The translations under genes were made by a program, and so were the position numbers. A stretch of 64,000 nucleotides of DNA from Nematopogon swammerdamellus (taxonomy: Eukaryota > Arthropoda > Insecta > Lepidoptera > Adelidae). The number at the start of each line of letters is the position of its first letter. Position 1 is the first letter of the stretch. The notes below the pieces were generated by a model. The model was not told where the DNA came from and did not search any database. It saw nothing but the letters and a program-made list of their open reading frames with translations. Location: positions 9,703,395 to 9,767,394 of the forward strand of contig OX336345.1 of the NCBI GenBank assembly GCA_946902875.1, read 5' to 3'. Positions 31,301-45,758 of this stretch are shown piece by piece.

Positions 31301-34300
31301 TCTTTATATTTATTTATTAACTAGTGAATCATTTTGTTGTGGTTGCAGGTTGCACAATAGATCAGAATCCGATAGCTGTGTTTGGTCCGCAAGTACCTGC
31401 CGTGGACGGCGCCCTGCGCGAGCGCACCGCCGCGGCTCAAATACCGCATCTACAGGCTACGTGGCAGCCTCCGGAGCCGGATATTGATCCTGAACGTACG
31501 TACATCCACACTCTTTGTGTTTATGTGAGTAACCTGGAGCGGCATTCACAAACATTCTCGGTAGTTTCCGTCTCGATCGAACTTTCCGTGAATTAACGTT
31601 TGCAGCGACACCGAAAGTTAGTTCGACAGATAGATGGAATTAATCGTCCCCTTTGTCGCTTTAAGCGTCATGGTTAGCGTGACCGACCATCCTAATCGCT
31701 GGAAAAGTGACGTTTGAGATGTTACTATCTATGGTTACTATAGTGAATACCACTATCCGTCATCACTCTCACTCTAAGTCCTCCTACCGTCAACGATACC
31801 GAAGCAAAATCCATTAGTGAATGCTACTCCTGAAATGGTTCATCTCATCACCTGCTGCACTCGTGATGTCACATCAGTGCTTCTCTCAGGCCGGTGTTGT
31901 ACAGCCGGTTCTGAAAACTGCTAACACATCTGTCCTTGTTACGTCGTGTCTATTCTTCGCACTAGGACCATTTTTATTCATTGTAAGTGAACAATTTACA
32001 ATTTGTAACTCATACTCTACTACCACAACTACTTCAACCACCAATTTACGAAGCGGAACAATCTCTACGGTCACTCCCACTTCTTAATGGGCAGTTTCCT
32101 TATCCCCAAGAAAGGGAATCCGTCGACTAGCCACCCACCGGAAGTACGGGAGTCGCTATCCCCCTATTTCATCTATATCTGAACCTCCGATGCTTAGTCA
32201 CCAATACGGCATCTATAAAAATGCAACTTCACATTTCAGAAGACAGATGCTATAACGTCGAAGATCCTTGCAGTGATGATGCATTGAAGGACGACAGCCG
32301 GTGCTGCTTTGTGTCTCTCAACTTGTACCCTGACTCAGACGAGATTTCCCAGGCCATTGCCCATGTGTTGCTGGAGTATGGATGGAGCATGTTCACCATT
32401 CTCTATGAAGATGAATTCGGTGAGTTCGATCCTGTACTGTGTCTTCATTTGGATCAAGTGATCAAAATGAAGGCACTGATGTGTCTATCAAACTATTTCA
32501 TTTACATTTCGATTTCATTGCTGATTGCACAGAAGAACGACCTCGATGGGAGGATTTCTTTTATAAAGGCATGTTGAACATTTTGCTCAGTTATCTGTAC
32601 TGCCTGCATTAGCAGGTAAACTGGACGTTGCGAATGTATAAGGTACTTCGTTATTCATGTCACATGTTTCGGGAGGGTTACATACACACTAAAATAAACA
32701 CGTTACGCAAAAAAAATATGTTTTTAGCATTACTTTTCGAGAAATTTAACAAAACATGTTTGCTACCTAAACATTAAAAGGATCAACCTTTGTGTAACAG
32801 TAGGTAGCTTGCATTGTACGGGGTCAATGTCCGTACTATGTTCAAATGCAGAACAGCTGTTTGTTGTAAGTCACAAGGTCACTAGACCTGTGTGTAACAG
32901 TAGGTAGCTTGCATTGTACGCGGTCAATGACCGTACTATGTTTAAACGCAGAACAGCTGTTTGTTGTAAGTAAGTCACAAGGTCACTAGGCCGCCACCGC
33001 CGCTCTAAAACTAGCTACCTACCTACCTACCTACGTGTGCGGTGTGTGTGCCTACCTAGGTTTCGTATTTGCAAGGGTCTATAGCATGATTGGTTTTTAC
33101 AGCTATTTCATTTTATTTTTTTGTTAGGATATGTTAGGAGAAAAAATGCTCCTATAAACATATGTTTTTTTGCGTAAAGTGTTTGTTTGAGTGCGTATGT
33201 AACCCTCCCGAAGTTATTGACATGAATAACGAAGCACCTTATATGTATGTATGTATGTCTGCCTGTCAGTAAGGGCTAAAGTCCTTACAAAATATTTAAT
33301 TAAAATTATTGTTTATTGTTATATCGCAGGTTTAATGCGTATTCAAAAGATACTGTCAACATTTATCTCGTTGACTGCGGTTCGAAGACCAGTAGTGGTC
33401 CGAAAGTTGGAGCCAGGAGAAAACAATGAAGCGGTCTGAATCTTTCATTTAAGTATACCAGTTTCAGTTCCAAATTTATCATTTAGCCTTAAATAACATT
33501 TTATTACACTATGTTAACATTTTTATATTGACACAAATGCACATTCGGTCGTCATTTTTTTAGTTTTATCACTTTCAACAATGCTACAATGTATGTATAA
33601 TGATGAAGTGATCAGGAAGCTTTATAAAATTGTGAGCTAACTATGTAGGTATAATCGAGCAATACATAATTTACATTTATCTATTTAACATGCAATGCAA
33701 GGATCGTTCAAGGCGCAAAATTACTTCTTGTATGTAGATATTCAAGGAGCTGGACGAGATGCACGAGAGCAGAGTGCTGTTGGACTGCCACGTGGACAAC
33801 GTTGTGGGATACTTTAAGAACGCTGCTGAATCACACATGCTCAACGACTATCAGGTCAGCACATTACAGCTATAGGTGCCGTGTATGTGATTCCCTTTGC
33901 CCGTGTCGACTATACTGAAGTTACCAGACAACACTAACTATTTTCATGACCGCTTCGACCGACCTTCATTATATTTCTTTGGTATCAACCTTGGCGGCCT
34001 CAACAGGGAAGTGAACTATAGTTTTATTTACGTTACTTAAATTCATACTTTGTACTGGACGCTTTGATGCATTAATGCATTTACGACACTCAGATCGAGA
34101 AAAAACTGCCTCTCTCAACTGATGGAAGACTTTTACCTGTTGACTCCGAACAGTTGGAAGTTGAGTCGGAAAGACGATGAATTTATAGAATTGTGTTATG
34201 TATCTAAAGCGTGATAATAACTGTATGAAAATGTTCGGATGTCCAACTTGCAGTCCTACATCCTAACGTCACTGGAGGCGCACTCCATAAGCCAGCAACT

Positions 34301-37300
34301 AGTAGACATGACGCAATTGAGAGCCAACGTTTCCTGGCTAAGTATGTTCCAGATAGAAGAACGACAGATGCCAAACGACCCCTTGATAGACCAGGCAAAT
34401 TTGTGGTACTCGTTAAAGTTCCAAGATGGAGTTAATTCTTCAAACGTAAGGGTAAGAGAGTTTATCAACATAATAATAAAATTATATTTCACCGCTACAA
34501 TACATTATTGTGAACCTAAGGCTTGCAAAAATCTAATTAAGCAACATAAAAAAAAAAAAACCCCGAAGCTAAATTATTTTCGGAATGGCAATCAATGTAG
34601 TTATATGATTATCGCGCGTCTGATAAAAATTAACAGCCTAAAATTTACAGTTGGAGGAGATTCTAGTTGCCGATGCAGTGACCCATCTCTCTGTAGCGAC
34701 GAACTTGCTAACTGACGACATACTGAATGAGAATAACGCTCCACCATCAGTCTGTTTAAACGAAAAAGAACAACCCTGGAACCTTGGAGCCAAGCTGCAG
34801 TCTACTCTTATGAACGTATGTGAGAAGTTTCTTACGTAAATAAGCTACTCGTCGAGAGCGACGGCGACTGCCAACCTGCGTGTAATTAAACAATGATGTA
34901 TCGAACTAAGTCAATCAGGTTTTGACAGGAGTTTTTTTATTGTATTGTATTGTTTATTGATCATGCATATGGCAGTTAGACTGCTCTCGAACTTGTCAGA
35001 ATTTGTTCTATCTGATTTGATTACACCCACGAAGAAGATCCGGCAAGAAACTTCGCAGAGTATATTTTTTTATACATATATTACAAGTATTTAGTGAATA
35101 GCCACATAATTGCACCCGAGCTTGAGGTCGGAGCCTCAGGTACAGCCAATTTCACCCCCGATGAGGTATCAGTCCGGCTTGTAGGCGGGCGGGGCTAGGC
35201 TATCAATCCTTGGATTGTAGAAGTAGGCGAAAATGTTCCCCGGAAGCCCGTTCCGCACCTTGAAAGCACGACGCAAGACTAATTTAGAGAAGCCTTTCGA
35301 AGAACTCGTCTGTCGACTAGGTGTTCCGCGTGGGTATATCGGGTTATAGAAAGATTGAAGAATGAGAACATGTGGAACGGCCAACGTAGTACTGGGAAAT
35401 CAGGCTCAAAGGTCCGAATACTCTGTGCTTCAATGGTTGAAGGTCCCTTCTGAGTACGGAGGAGGTAAAATATAAAGAAAAGACAGAAGGCCGATGTACT
35501 TTGAGTTTAACGATGTACTTGCTCGAAGGATGTAAGCAGTAAAGTCGGTTAAGCAGTAAGACCAAAACATGCGGGATAAAGAAGGTCAAGTTAATTGTTT
35601 TAATTGTGCAATTGGATAATACAAGACACGTCTGTTCGAAGTAGGTAATAATTGTAAGTTATACTTTGCGCACTCCTGTATTTACTTGTTTCTTTCATGT
35701 AGGTACTGGTTTTCTTTCAATTATGTGATGTAAAGAGGCTACTTACTACCTACCTACCTACTTTCATAGTATAATGACAAATTGCCTTATGCTCTGGGGT
35801 ACGGCTACACAAGCGAAAATAATATTTATCCTAAAGAAACGTGCTGTCAGATACATAATGGGTATGAAACCTAGGGACTCCTGCCGAAGCGTCTTTAGAG
35901 AGCTGAGTCCCAGCTCTTTAAAACCTTTACTGCAGAATATGTGTACCAAAATATTATTTATGGTAGGAAAAACTTAAATAACACCGCCTCTAACTCACAG
36001 ATCCATGACTGTAATACGAGACACTGTGAACTTATTCGTATTAAAGAGCATAGGTTAACAAAAGTCTCGAAAAGTTTTATAATAAATAGTGTAAAATTTT
36101 ATAACAAACTAACTCCAGCAGTAGGAGCGCTAGGATTTGAGGAATTTAAGAAAAAAATTATTATGACATGAGCGAGGCTCCAAACGACAATGAGGATCAG
36201 TAAAGTAACAGCAAATTCAATAGACGTTATATCCACGTTGTTCTTTATGGCATAAGAATGGCATATCTTTTTGAATTATCCAAATCGGGCCATTAGTTAC
36301 GGAGATAATATTATCAATAAACTTAAGCCGATTCTGCCGCTAAAACTCAGTGCGCCGCGGCTACGCGTGACGTCACTCTATCCCAGACCCGCGCGCTCGC
36401 GCTAGCCAGCCAACAACGCGCACTCATTCATTGATGGCTGTATCAACCGTAATAGGTAGCCCGTTGAATTTTCATAGAATATGAGTTATTTATTATGGCC
36501 GATATAACAACAAATAATAAAAATAAGAAAAAGTAAAATATTCACGGGGGTTCCCAGAGAAGAAACCAAGCGAGTTCGACTTGCACTTGGCCGGTTTAAA
36601 TAGTATTAATATTGCATTGTGCCGAAATGTACAAATACGTCTATCAAAACGCCAGAGAAACTGATGTACCGTGTGGGGCCGGTACTTTAAAAGAATTGCC
36701 CCACTGCATCTCTCCCCGTGTATGTCGTAAAAGGCGACTAAATGATATGACTCCCTTCTTATATTACTAGGTGGTAGGGTTTAACCCGCCCGGGTTGGTA
36801 CTCATTTGGTGGGTTTGGACGAGTGTCCCATACTTCCACCAATGCACTTGGTGACGAGGGTCTGATGACGGAGACAGGAGGTGGACAGTGGAACTCTTCA
36901 ACCGTTACTAGTAACCCTCTCGCGTTTAGGATCATTTGGTTGGTTCGGACGAGTGCTCCATACTTCCACCAATACACTTGGTGACGAGGGACTGATGATG
37001 GAGACTGGAGGTGGACAGTGGATCTCTTCAACCGGTTCTAGTAACCCCCTCGAGTTTGGGTTCATTTGTTCGGGTTTGACGAGTGTCCCATACTTCTACT
37101 AATACACTTGGGGACTCGTCCAAACCCACCAAATGAGCCCAAACTCGAGGGATTACTAGAAACGGTTGAAGAGTCCCACTGTCCACGTCCTGACGACATC
37201 ATCAGACCCTCGTCACCAAATGAGCTCAAACTCGAGGGGGTTATTAGTAACGGTCGAAGAGTTCCACTGTCCACCTCCTGTCTTCATCATCAGACTCTCG

Positions 37301-40300
37301 TCACCAAGTGTATTGGTGGAAGTATGGAGCACTCGTCCGAACCAACCAAATGAGTCCAAACTCGAGGGGGTTATTAGTAACGGTCGAAGAGTTACACTGT
37401 CCACCTCCTGTCTCCATCATCAGACCCACGTTACCAAGTTGAAATTATCATAACATTGTATTGTCGCGGGAACTCAATGTGTGTGCAAAGTTTCATAAGA
37501 ATCGGTTCAGTAGTTGAAAAAGTTGTCGCAATATTTGAAACAAACAAACAAGGGGTCAAGCTAAATAAAACCGTTTAAAAATTGTTTCTCTGGCGTTTTC
37601 ATAGACGTATTTGTTCATTTCGGCACAATACAATATTTATACATTGTGAAAAAGTGAAACCAGGCATAAATGGGACACTTAATTGGTTTTAAACACAAAT
37701 TAACCAAACATAAACACTGCGCGCCTTACAGTTAACTTGCGGTGCGGAGCGGCGTGCGACCCAGTGACGTCACGCACTCCGCGCCGCGACTAGTCGACGA
37801 TTGGCGCATTCATTTGATTGCTACTAGCTCATTTTTGGTCGTACCACAAAAATAATTGTACCAATGTTTTGGATTTTTCATGGACTTCAATACTACATTC
37901 AAAACTAATGATATAAATAGTCATTATTCTAGTCATTTTAACATTTAGTTTTAGATCTTAGATTTAGCACATTTTTGTTTTATTTTATTTATTGCAAATA
38001 ATTTATTGTTCTCATTGACTATAAGTACATACATTAATTTTACCTTTCAAAAACTTTTTTTTCTCTTGGCCAATGCATTTTAATATAGATTTTATTTTTA
38101 ATTTTATTGTATGTTATCAGAAAATTTTACTAATATTTTTTACTACCTAATTTCTTTTATCATTTTATATCAATTGACAAATTCATATTGAATTAAATTT
38201 TTATCGTGGTTTTATCATTTTAAATTATTTGACATGAATTTTTTATGTTTTTATTTTTGACAAATGAAATAATAATAATTTATAATGTGTTCTTTCAATG
38301 TATCCCTGACTTCTTATATTCTCTTTGCCTGACTTATTCGAGTGTACCGTGGTACGAAATGAATTAATAAAAATATGAATATGATTCTATTCTATTCTAA
38401 TGTAAAATTAAATACTTCTTGTAAACAAACCAACTAAAGCGAATTTCGGGCGCCATTTCCGTGACTGGGAATCGCAGGCGAGATCAGCCAGCACTGCTCA
38501 TGAACTCAGTTCACGCTTGGCCGACTTTTTAGTTTCGTTTGTAATACTCATGGTAATGAATTTCTAACCTTTGCTTTTTGGCCAGACAAAAAGCGATGGA
38601 TTTACGAAAAATATCCAGTTCGACCGTCGTGGTAAGCGCGCCAACTACTCTCTGTACCTGCACCAGATGCTCAATGGTGAGGATCCAAATACGCTAATGA
38701 CCTGGGAAAGTTCCACCGGAATCTTTAACGCGGAAACGAGGCAGGAATCCGTCGCAAATTCTCTGAGTGCCAACCCGGCGAAAAAGTTCACTGTAAGTTC
38801 TTTAACCTATTAAATTATTTTTAGCTGCATTATTATTATAACGTGCGATTCCGTTCCTCCTTTTATTAAAACGCTCAATTTACTTGCCTCAATTACTAAT
38901 TCACACCAAATTCACGGAATAAATTATTCTACAATCTACAGGTAATGTCGAAAATAACGCAGCCGTACTTCTGGAACAAAACTGCAGCCCCAGGAGAAGT
39001 TCTGGTGGGCAACGATCGCTACGAAGGTTTCTCCGTAGATCTGATCACAGAGATTTTTAGAATTATGAATAATCAAAGCGTGCGTGCACATTATTCGTTC
39101 GAATTCGTGGAGCCCACTGCGGAACAGAACACTCAGGGGAAGTACGACCCAAATACGAAGCAGTGGACCGGCCTCATCGGAGAGTTGCTAAATAAGGTAT
39201 ACCTACTTAAACAATACATATACGAAACATTTTATTAATATATACTACTGACTGCAATAACAATAGAATTAATGAGGATAATAAGATTAAGCTATTGTTT
39301 TACAGTTAAATATCTGGGCCTAGTCTACAATCTATATCTTCGACATTTTACAAAAAAGATTACTGATAATTTTACAGCAAATTTTTGGTGATATTAGTGC
39401 CATATAGCATTAAAAAGCTATTTTTTTTTTGCAGTTAGACTGCATTCAAAGGTCATTTCACCAAAAATTTGCAGTTATCACCATATGGTTTTCACGGTGC
39501 GTAACAGAGCAACGGTGACGCTCCTAAATATAAATTTGTATTTCCACAGAAAGCCGACCTGATCATCTGTGACCTAACCATAACGGAGGAACGCAAAAGT
39601 GTCGTCGATTTTTCAGTTCCCTTCATGAGTCTCGGCATCAGCATTCTGTTCAGGAAGGAGCATCCAATAGAGCCTGGGACATTCTCGTTTCTCAATCCGT
39701 ACTCCGTGGAGGTGTGGATCTACACCGCTACGGCATACTTGGTTGTGTCCATCGTACTGTTTGTTGCCTCGAGGTATATTAACTTTCACCCATAATAATT
39801 GTATTACTCTAGCAATTATTTTTGTGACTTTGAACCTTCGATCATAAAATATATTTGAACTTATCACATAATGAATAAATCGTCGGTTATTTTTTGTGTA
39901 ACAGTGCGTAGCCCGACATGATGCGCGACAATGAGATTTAAATATTTAATAGGCTATAAGGGAGGGAGCTTAGATTATTAATTGGTCTCCGCGCGCGGAG
40001 TACGAGACTTGGCATCTTTTTATTATTATATTTATGTTTTTGGTGGGTCAGGATTACAGCAAAATAGCAACCCGGTGTGACGCTCTGGATCTGCATTTGT
40101 AAAAACACTATCCTTACAGAATATCACCAGGGGATTGGGAGAACCCACAGCCCTGCGAGCAGGATCCTGAGGAACTCGAGAACATATGGAACTTCAAGAA
40201 CTGCACCTGGTTGACCATGGGCTCTATAATGACTCAGGGATGTGATATATTACCGAAGTACGTAAATATGATATCATGTATATATTTTCACGTTTTCTTA

Positions 40301-43300
40301 TTTATAATCTTGTACATATTTATATTAATTCTATACTATTTTTAAAATACCTACAAAATTAATACAAACCAAAATAAATAAATAAAGAGAATTGATATCA
40401 TTATTATTAAAAGAATCAAACTGGAAATCAAACTTTAACTTATATTTTATCATGGTAATTGTTGAAACCTATCACTCCACCCAGAATATGAAAAGAGTAC
40501 TCTCTACAGAAAAAAAGTAAGTAATCTTGTAAATTTGTTTTTTTTTTTTTACTTACGGCTAACACCTAAGCGAACCAGTCGATTTAATTCAGTAAATACG
40601 TATAAAATTATATTATAATGTAATAGAGAAGAAGCTGTTTTTATTAAAGAGAAAGCGTTAACCAATTGAGATGTAATCGAGACTTGCTCAATCTAACGTT
40701 TCAGGGCATTTGCATCTCGTTGGGTATGCGGAATGTGGTGGTTCTTCGCGATGATAGTCTGCCAGACTTACATCGCGCAGCTAGCAGCTTCACTCACATC
40801 GGCTCTCGAGGATGAGCCCATCAAGGACGTGGTAGACCTGGCCAGCCGTGGCCCAGAAATGAGTTACGGATGCATGGAAGCTGGTTCAACCGCACAGTTT
40901 TTTGCAGTAAGCATCGGGCCTTGGAAAAATTGACGACTTCGCTCACCTTGAGTTCGGTGACAAAAAATTAGCTACGTCGCGTCGTGCGTCGGTACGTGAA
41001 CAGATGCCACAGAACAGCTATGGGCGGCCGCCTTGCCCCAGCCGGCGCGCGGCGCATGTTAGATAGAAAATTATTTATTGCTCCAAGAAGCATTTTAACA
41101 GTAATAAGCACATTAAACAACAATTTCACAAATAAGCATATTAGTAGATTTAAATGAGGTGGAAAGGCGGACTTTTCCCCTACAAAAAAATTTTCCAGGC
41201 AACCTTTGGATGTTTGAGAGTCGATTAATATAGTGAAATGTGAGTAGGAAGTAGCGAAAGAGTTGAGCGTGTTAATAATAAGAATGCATACTAATAAATA
41301 CATGTAAGTGCATGCTAGTTAAAGTAGCACGACCGAAGGGAAGCACTGACGTGGCACCAAGTTCACCCGGTGTTATGGGCTGACATCACGGATGTTGTAG
41401 GTGATGTAGCCAACCGAGTCAGTTTCCATGAAAAAAAAGTACATGCGCGTTCCTCACTCTGTGCTGTGCTGTGACAGACACTGTCTGAAATTTAGGGATC
41501 ACTTGTCCGCATCGTACGCAGCGCACGCATCGGATGAAACGGTTTTTAGTATTCTTTGTATAGTTTGCCTCAGAACCTCGTTCACTACAACATTAATATA
41601 CTACAACATTATAACAATAAGATACAATCTACTATATAAAAAATAATATTTGTTTGTTTGTTCGTTCGTTCGTTTGTCATCTATGCGTTCGTAAACAGTT
41701 CATCTGATTACTATGAAACTTTGGTGGGATGTTGTGAGAGCGTCCGCGAAGGACACAATTTTTTTTTTATTTCTATCATCTGTGTCTCCATTGTCACTTG
41801 AGAACTGGCAGCATATACAATTAGAATAAAACATTCATTTGAAATTTAAAAATAAGTAGATCCGAGGTAAATGTAAGTTTATTTTTTTATAACTTGGCCT
41901 CTTACTTCCAGCGTGCAGTAGTTAAAAAGCCACTAATAAGTTAATAAGTTAATAAGGATAATAAGTTTCATTCTACTTCGCACATAGCGAAAACAAATAA
42001 ATAATCGTTTGTAAGTATTATTGCTTTCACTAGCATAAAATATTATTGAGAAAGATGCATTGAAATCTTATTGAAATAGTAGTGTAGTTACTAAGTGCGC
42101 AAGGCCGAAGGTCGAGCTACGGTAAACGATATCCTTCTCGATGAAACTAAGTTACTAAGGGCGAGGCCGAAGGCCGAGCTACGTTTGGGTAAACAATACA
42201 CCTCCTCGAAAAAAGTAAGTATGAAGAGGCCGATGGTCGAGCTTCGTTCAAGTTAATGATATTCTTCTCGATGAAACTAAGTCACCAAGGGCAAGGCCGA
42301 AGGCCGAGCTAGGTTCAGGTAAACAATAAACCTTCTCAAAGAAAGTAAGCAACTAAGGGACGAGACCGAATGCCAAGGTGCATTCAGGTAAACGATATAC
42401 GGTCGGCCTCGCTCTTAGTTACTTAATTTCTTCTATTGTAATACCGATTTCACGCGAGCGAAGCTATGAGCAAAAGCTAGTAAATAATAAATTATAAACT
42501 CATCCGCACAGGACGGGTCACACGGATCGGACTGTTTGCAATTGCCGACGAAGTGCTGATAACGTCATGAGAATCCGAATACAAATGGCGCATGGTGGTC
42601 TGGCCTTTGTCATACATGATTTCTAAATCCGTCCGACGTGTGCGGTGCGTACGATGCGTACAAGTGGACTGTTACCTGTTGGATCTTTAACCATTTACAT
42701 AGGTATGTACTCGTATATGCTAAATTCTGAATAGGTATGTGCTGTTAAGACGCGTAAAAATTGCAAATAGATAGACTACTACTTTTATATTACATAGTTG
42801 TTTTAAAATCAGCGATCCAAGGACAAAATGTTCGAGAAGATGTGGCTGAGAATGAACACATCCCGGCCTTCGCCCTTGTGCCGCGACAACGAAGAGGGGG
42901 CCCAAAGGGTGCTGAAGGGCAAGAACAAATACGCCTTCTTCATGGAGTCCATCACTATTGAGTACATGGCTAAGAGAAACTGCGAACTCATCCAAGTTGG
43001 CCTCTTGCTCGACTCTAAGGACTACGGCATTGCTATGCCAGCTAGTGAGTACACTACACTTTTAAAGAAAAAATAAATACCTAATAAAAATAGAACAATT
43101 TTTTGTCTCCAGGACCACACACATATACATTTAAATACAGGCACTCAACCTCAAGAATCTATCTCGATTCATAGCGGAAATCAGATTTGGAGGTGAGCTA
43201 TAAACTTGCGAGAGATCACAATAGATCTTCTTAGGTCGCGTGATAACAGGGCTCGGGGGCCCTAACTCTCACTTTTTAAATCATAATCATTCATACACAT

Positions 43301-45691
43301 ACGTGCAACAATAAAGAAATTGTGTTCCCTGCAATCTAGGAATATTCAAAAGGCGTGTGGAGTGTTTTCATTTTGCGAAGGCGGAGGGGTACGAGACGCC
43401 TAGTAGTATTATATTCTTTGGGTATGAGCAAGGTACGAGGTAGGAAATTGTGCGAGAGGCGACCGCGCGCGCGGAGCTCAGTAGAGAACGAACTCGGTGC
43501 CCGGTCGGTACACACGTTCTACACGTCTCCGCATCGCTTTGTCGAACCGAGTCGTTCCCTACTGACCTCCGCGCGGTCTCACACCACTTCCTACCTCGTA
43601 CCCCTCGTGCCTTCGTAAAATGAAAACACTCTAATAAATTAGACGACGACCTTTTTGTCTGCCTTATAGCTGACATGGCGCCGCCTCTCTGAGTGTGGAT
43701 TTGCGAGGAGTGGTGTTATTGGCGGTGTCTGATCTTCTATTGAACTTTTGGGCACAGCCACCCGTTCCGGTTGTCTATAAAAAGAACAGCTCGTATATAA
43801 CTCATGTATTTGTGAATATGACTAGGAACAGTAAAATTAAGGATGCCTCAGAGGTGTGTCAGGTCTACTTACTTTCTACTTACCCCACCGTGAAACATGT
43901 GTGACGTTATACACGCATGTATGTATGTTTGTACGGGTGGTCCCAGAAGTACCCGGGCTAACAAAGAAAACGAAATAGTTTTTGGAAAAACTACCTTTAT
44001 TTCTCAAGGAAGTCTCCTTTTAGCTCGATACACTTTTCCCAGCGATGTTTAATAGCTTCGATACCATGTGAGAACCGTCGAGCTCCTCAAAGTAGCCATC
44101 AACTGCCGACTCTACCTCTTCATTGTTTGTAAATATTTTACCCCCGAGCCATTTTTTCAAGTTTTAAGGTCTCAGGTGTGAAAGATGAACCCATGTCTCG
44201 TCCATTGTTACGAATCGGCGCAAAAATTCGGTTTTATTATTGTGAGACATCGCCAAACACTCGACTGAAACATCCTCACGAAGTTGTTTTTGTTCCATTG
44301 TGAGTAAACGCGGCACCCATCTTGCGCACAGCTTTTCATGTCCAAATTTTCAGTCAATATGCGATGTACAGCCATGGAGTTGGGGAACTCCATGTGTCAG
44401 CACTTTTTGAAATGCCTACCATATCTGCTAACTCGCGCACTTTCAACCGACGGTCATTCAATACTATTTTATGGATTTTCTTCACCATTTCTGGCGTGGT
44501 CACTTCATTTGGTCGACTACTGCGATGTTCGTCCTGGCAGATCGTACGACCTCGTTTGAACTGTGCCACCCAATATTTTCCTGTCGTAAACGATGGAGCA
44601 GACTCCCCCAGAGTTGAATCCAGCTCAGCTTTAATATTAGCTGAAGTCAGACCTTTCAGAAGAAAGTATTGAATCACATAACGGTGACCAATTTTATCCA
44701 AACTTCATTCAGAGCGTTCACTATTGATGGCCGACAAACAAAAACAAAAGAAAGTAGCGTGTCCTTTTTTTAATTTAAATTTAATTCGAAAAGTACCTAC
44801 TTTCGAATGCAGTAAGTTTTTTCAAACAACAACCGCCATCTATACGTCAGGTCGGGTACTTCTGGGACCACCCGGGTATGTATGTATATGACCAACAAAA
44901 AGGCTGGCACGCACGGCCTTTGTCATACATGACCATGACCCAATAGGCGAGGAATTCACTTCGTCTAACTAAAAAAAATTATTTGTTACTGAAACAATGA
45001 TACCAAAATTAAAATAAACTTTTTCAGATTCACCGTTCCGAACCAAAATCAATACAGCAATTCTTAGCATGCAGCAGTCGGGCTCGTTGAACGCAATTAA
45101 AACAACTTGGTGGGAAAAAAAATATGATGCAAAAAATTGTTCGGTGAGTTTTGTTCATTGTTGCGTTGAGCTCGGTTTATTTACGATATAAAATAAGTCC
45201 TTCTGAAATAAAATATGTTCCATATTCTACTTGATCTGTTCTAAAATGCGTTTATCAGATCTTGCTACTGCGAATTCATTTCATTCTGTTAAAATATAAA
45301 TTTCCACCAGATTCGATTCATTTGCAGCACAAATCAGAGAAATAACAGCCATATGAGCCAGCCAGAGCGCTGCTCGGATTGGGAACACGGTGTCGCCAAC
45401 ATTCCTACCAATCAACTTACTCACGCAGGAATCGCGTGTCCTACCTAGAGTGCAGCCAATGAGAGCCACAAATAAATGTCATGATTAGTTAAAATGCTTC
45501 ATAATCTATTCGGTAGATGGCGCGCGCGCAAACACTTTTTGGTTTCTTCTATGGGAACCCCCGTGAATTTTTTACTTTTTCTTATTTTTATTATTTGTTG
45601 TTATATGAGGCCATAATAACACATATTCTGTGAAAATTTCAACGGGCTACCTCTTACGGTTCAAGAGATACAGCCCTCGGACAGACGGACG

Positions 45692-45723
<32 letters not shown>

Positions 45724-45727
45724 GACG

Positions 45728-45758
<31 letters not shown>

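Noticed and set aside
33738..33854. Direct splicing of receptor 2 exon 4 to exon 6
   Set aside because: Phases conflict (phase 1 donor, phase 0 acceptor); the exon at 33330-33433 resolves the phase and supplies the missing homologous segment.
36759..37453. Several overlapping frames of 60-95 residues on both strands
   Set aside because: They are translations of the 130-bp minisatellite.
44354..44701. A functional SETMAR-like host gene
   Set aside because: The frame lies inside terminal inverted repeats of a mariner and lacks the second and third catalytic Asp; no extra domain is fused to it.
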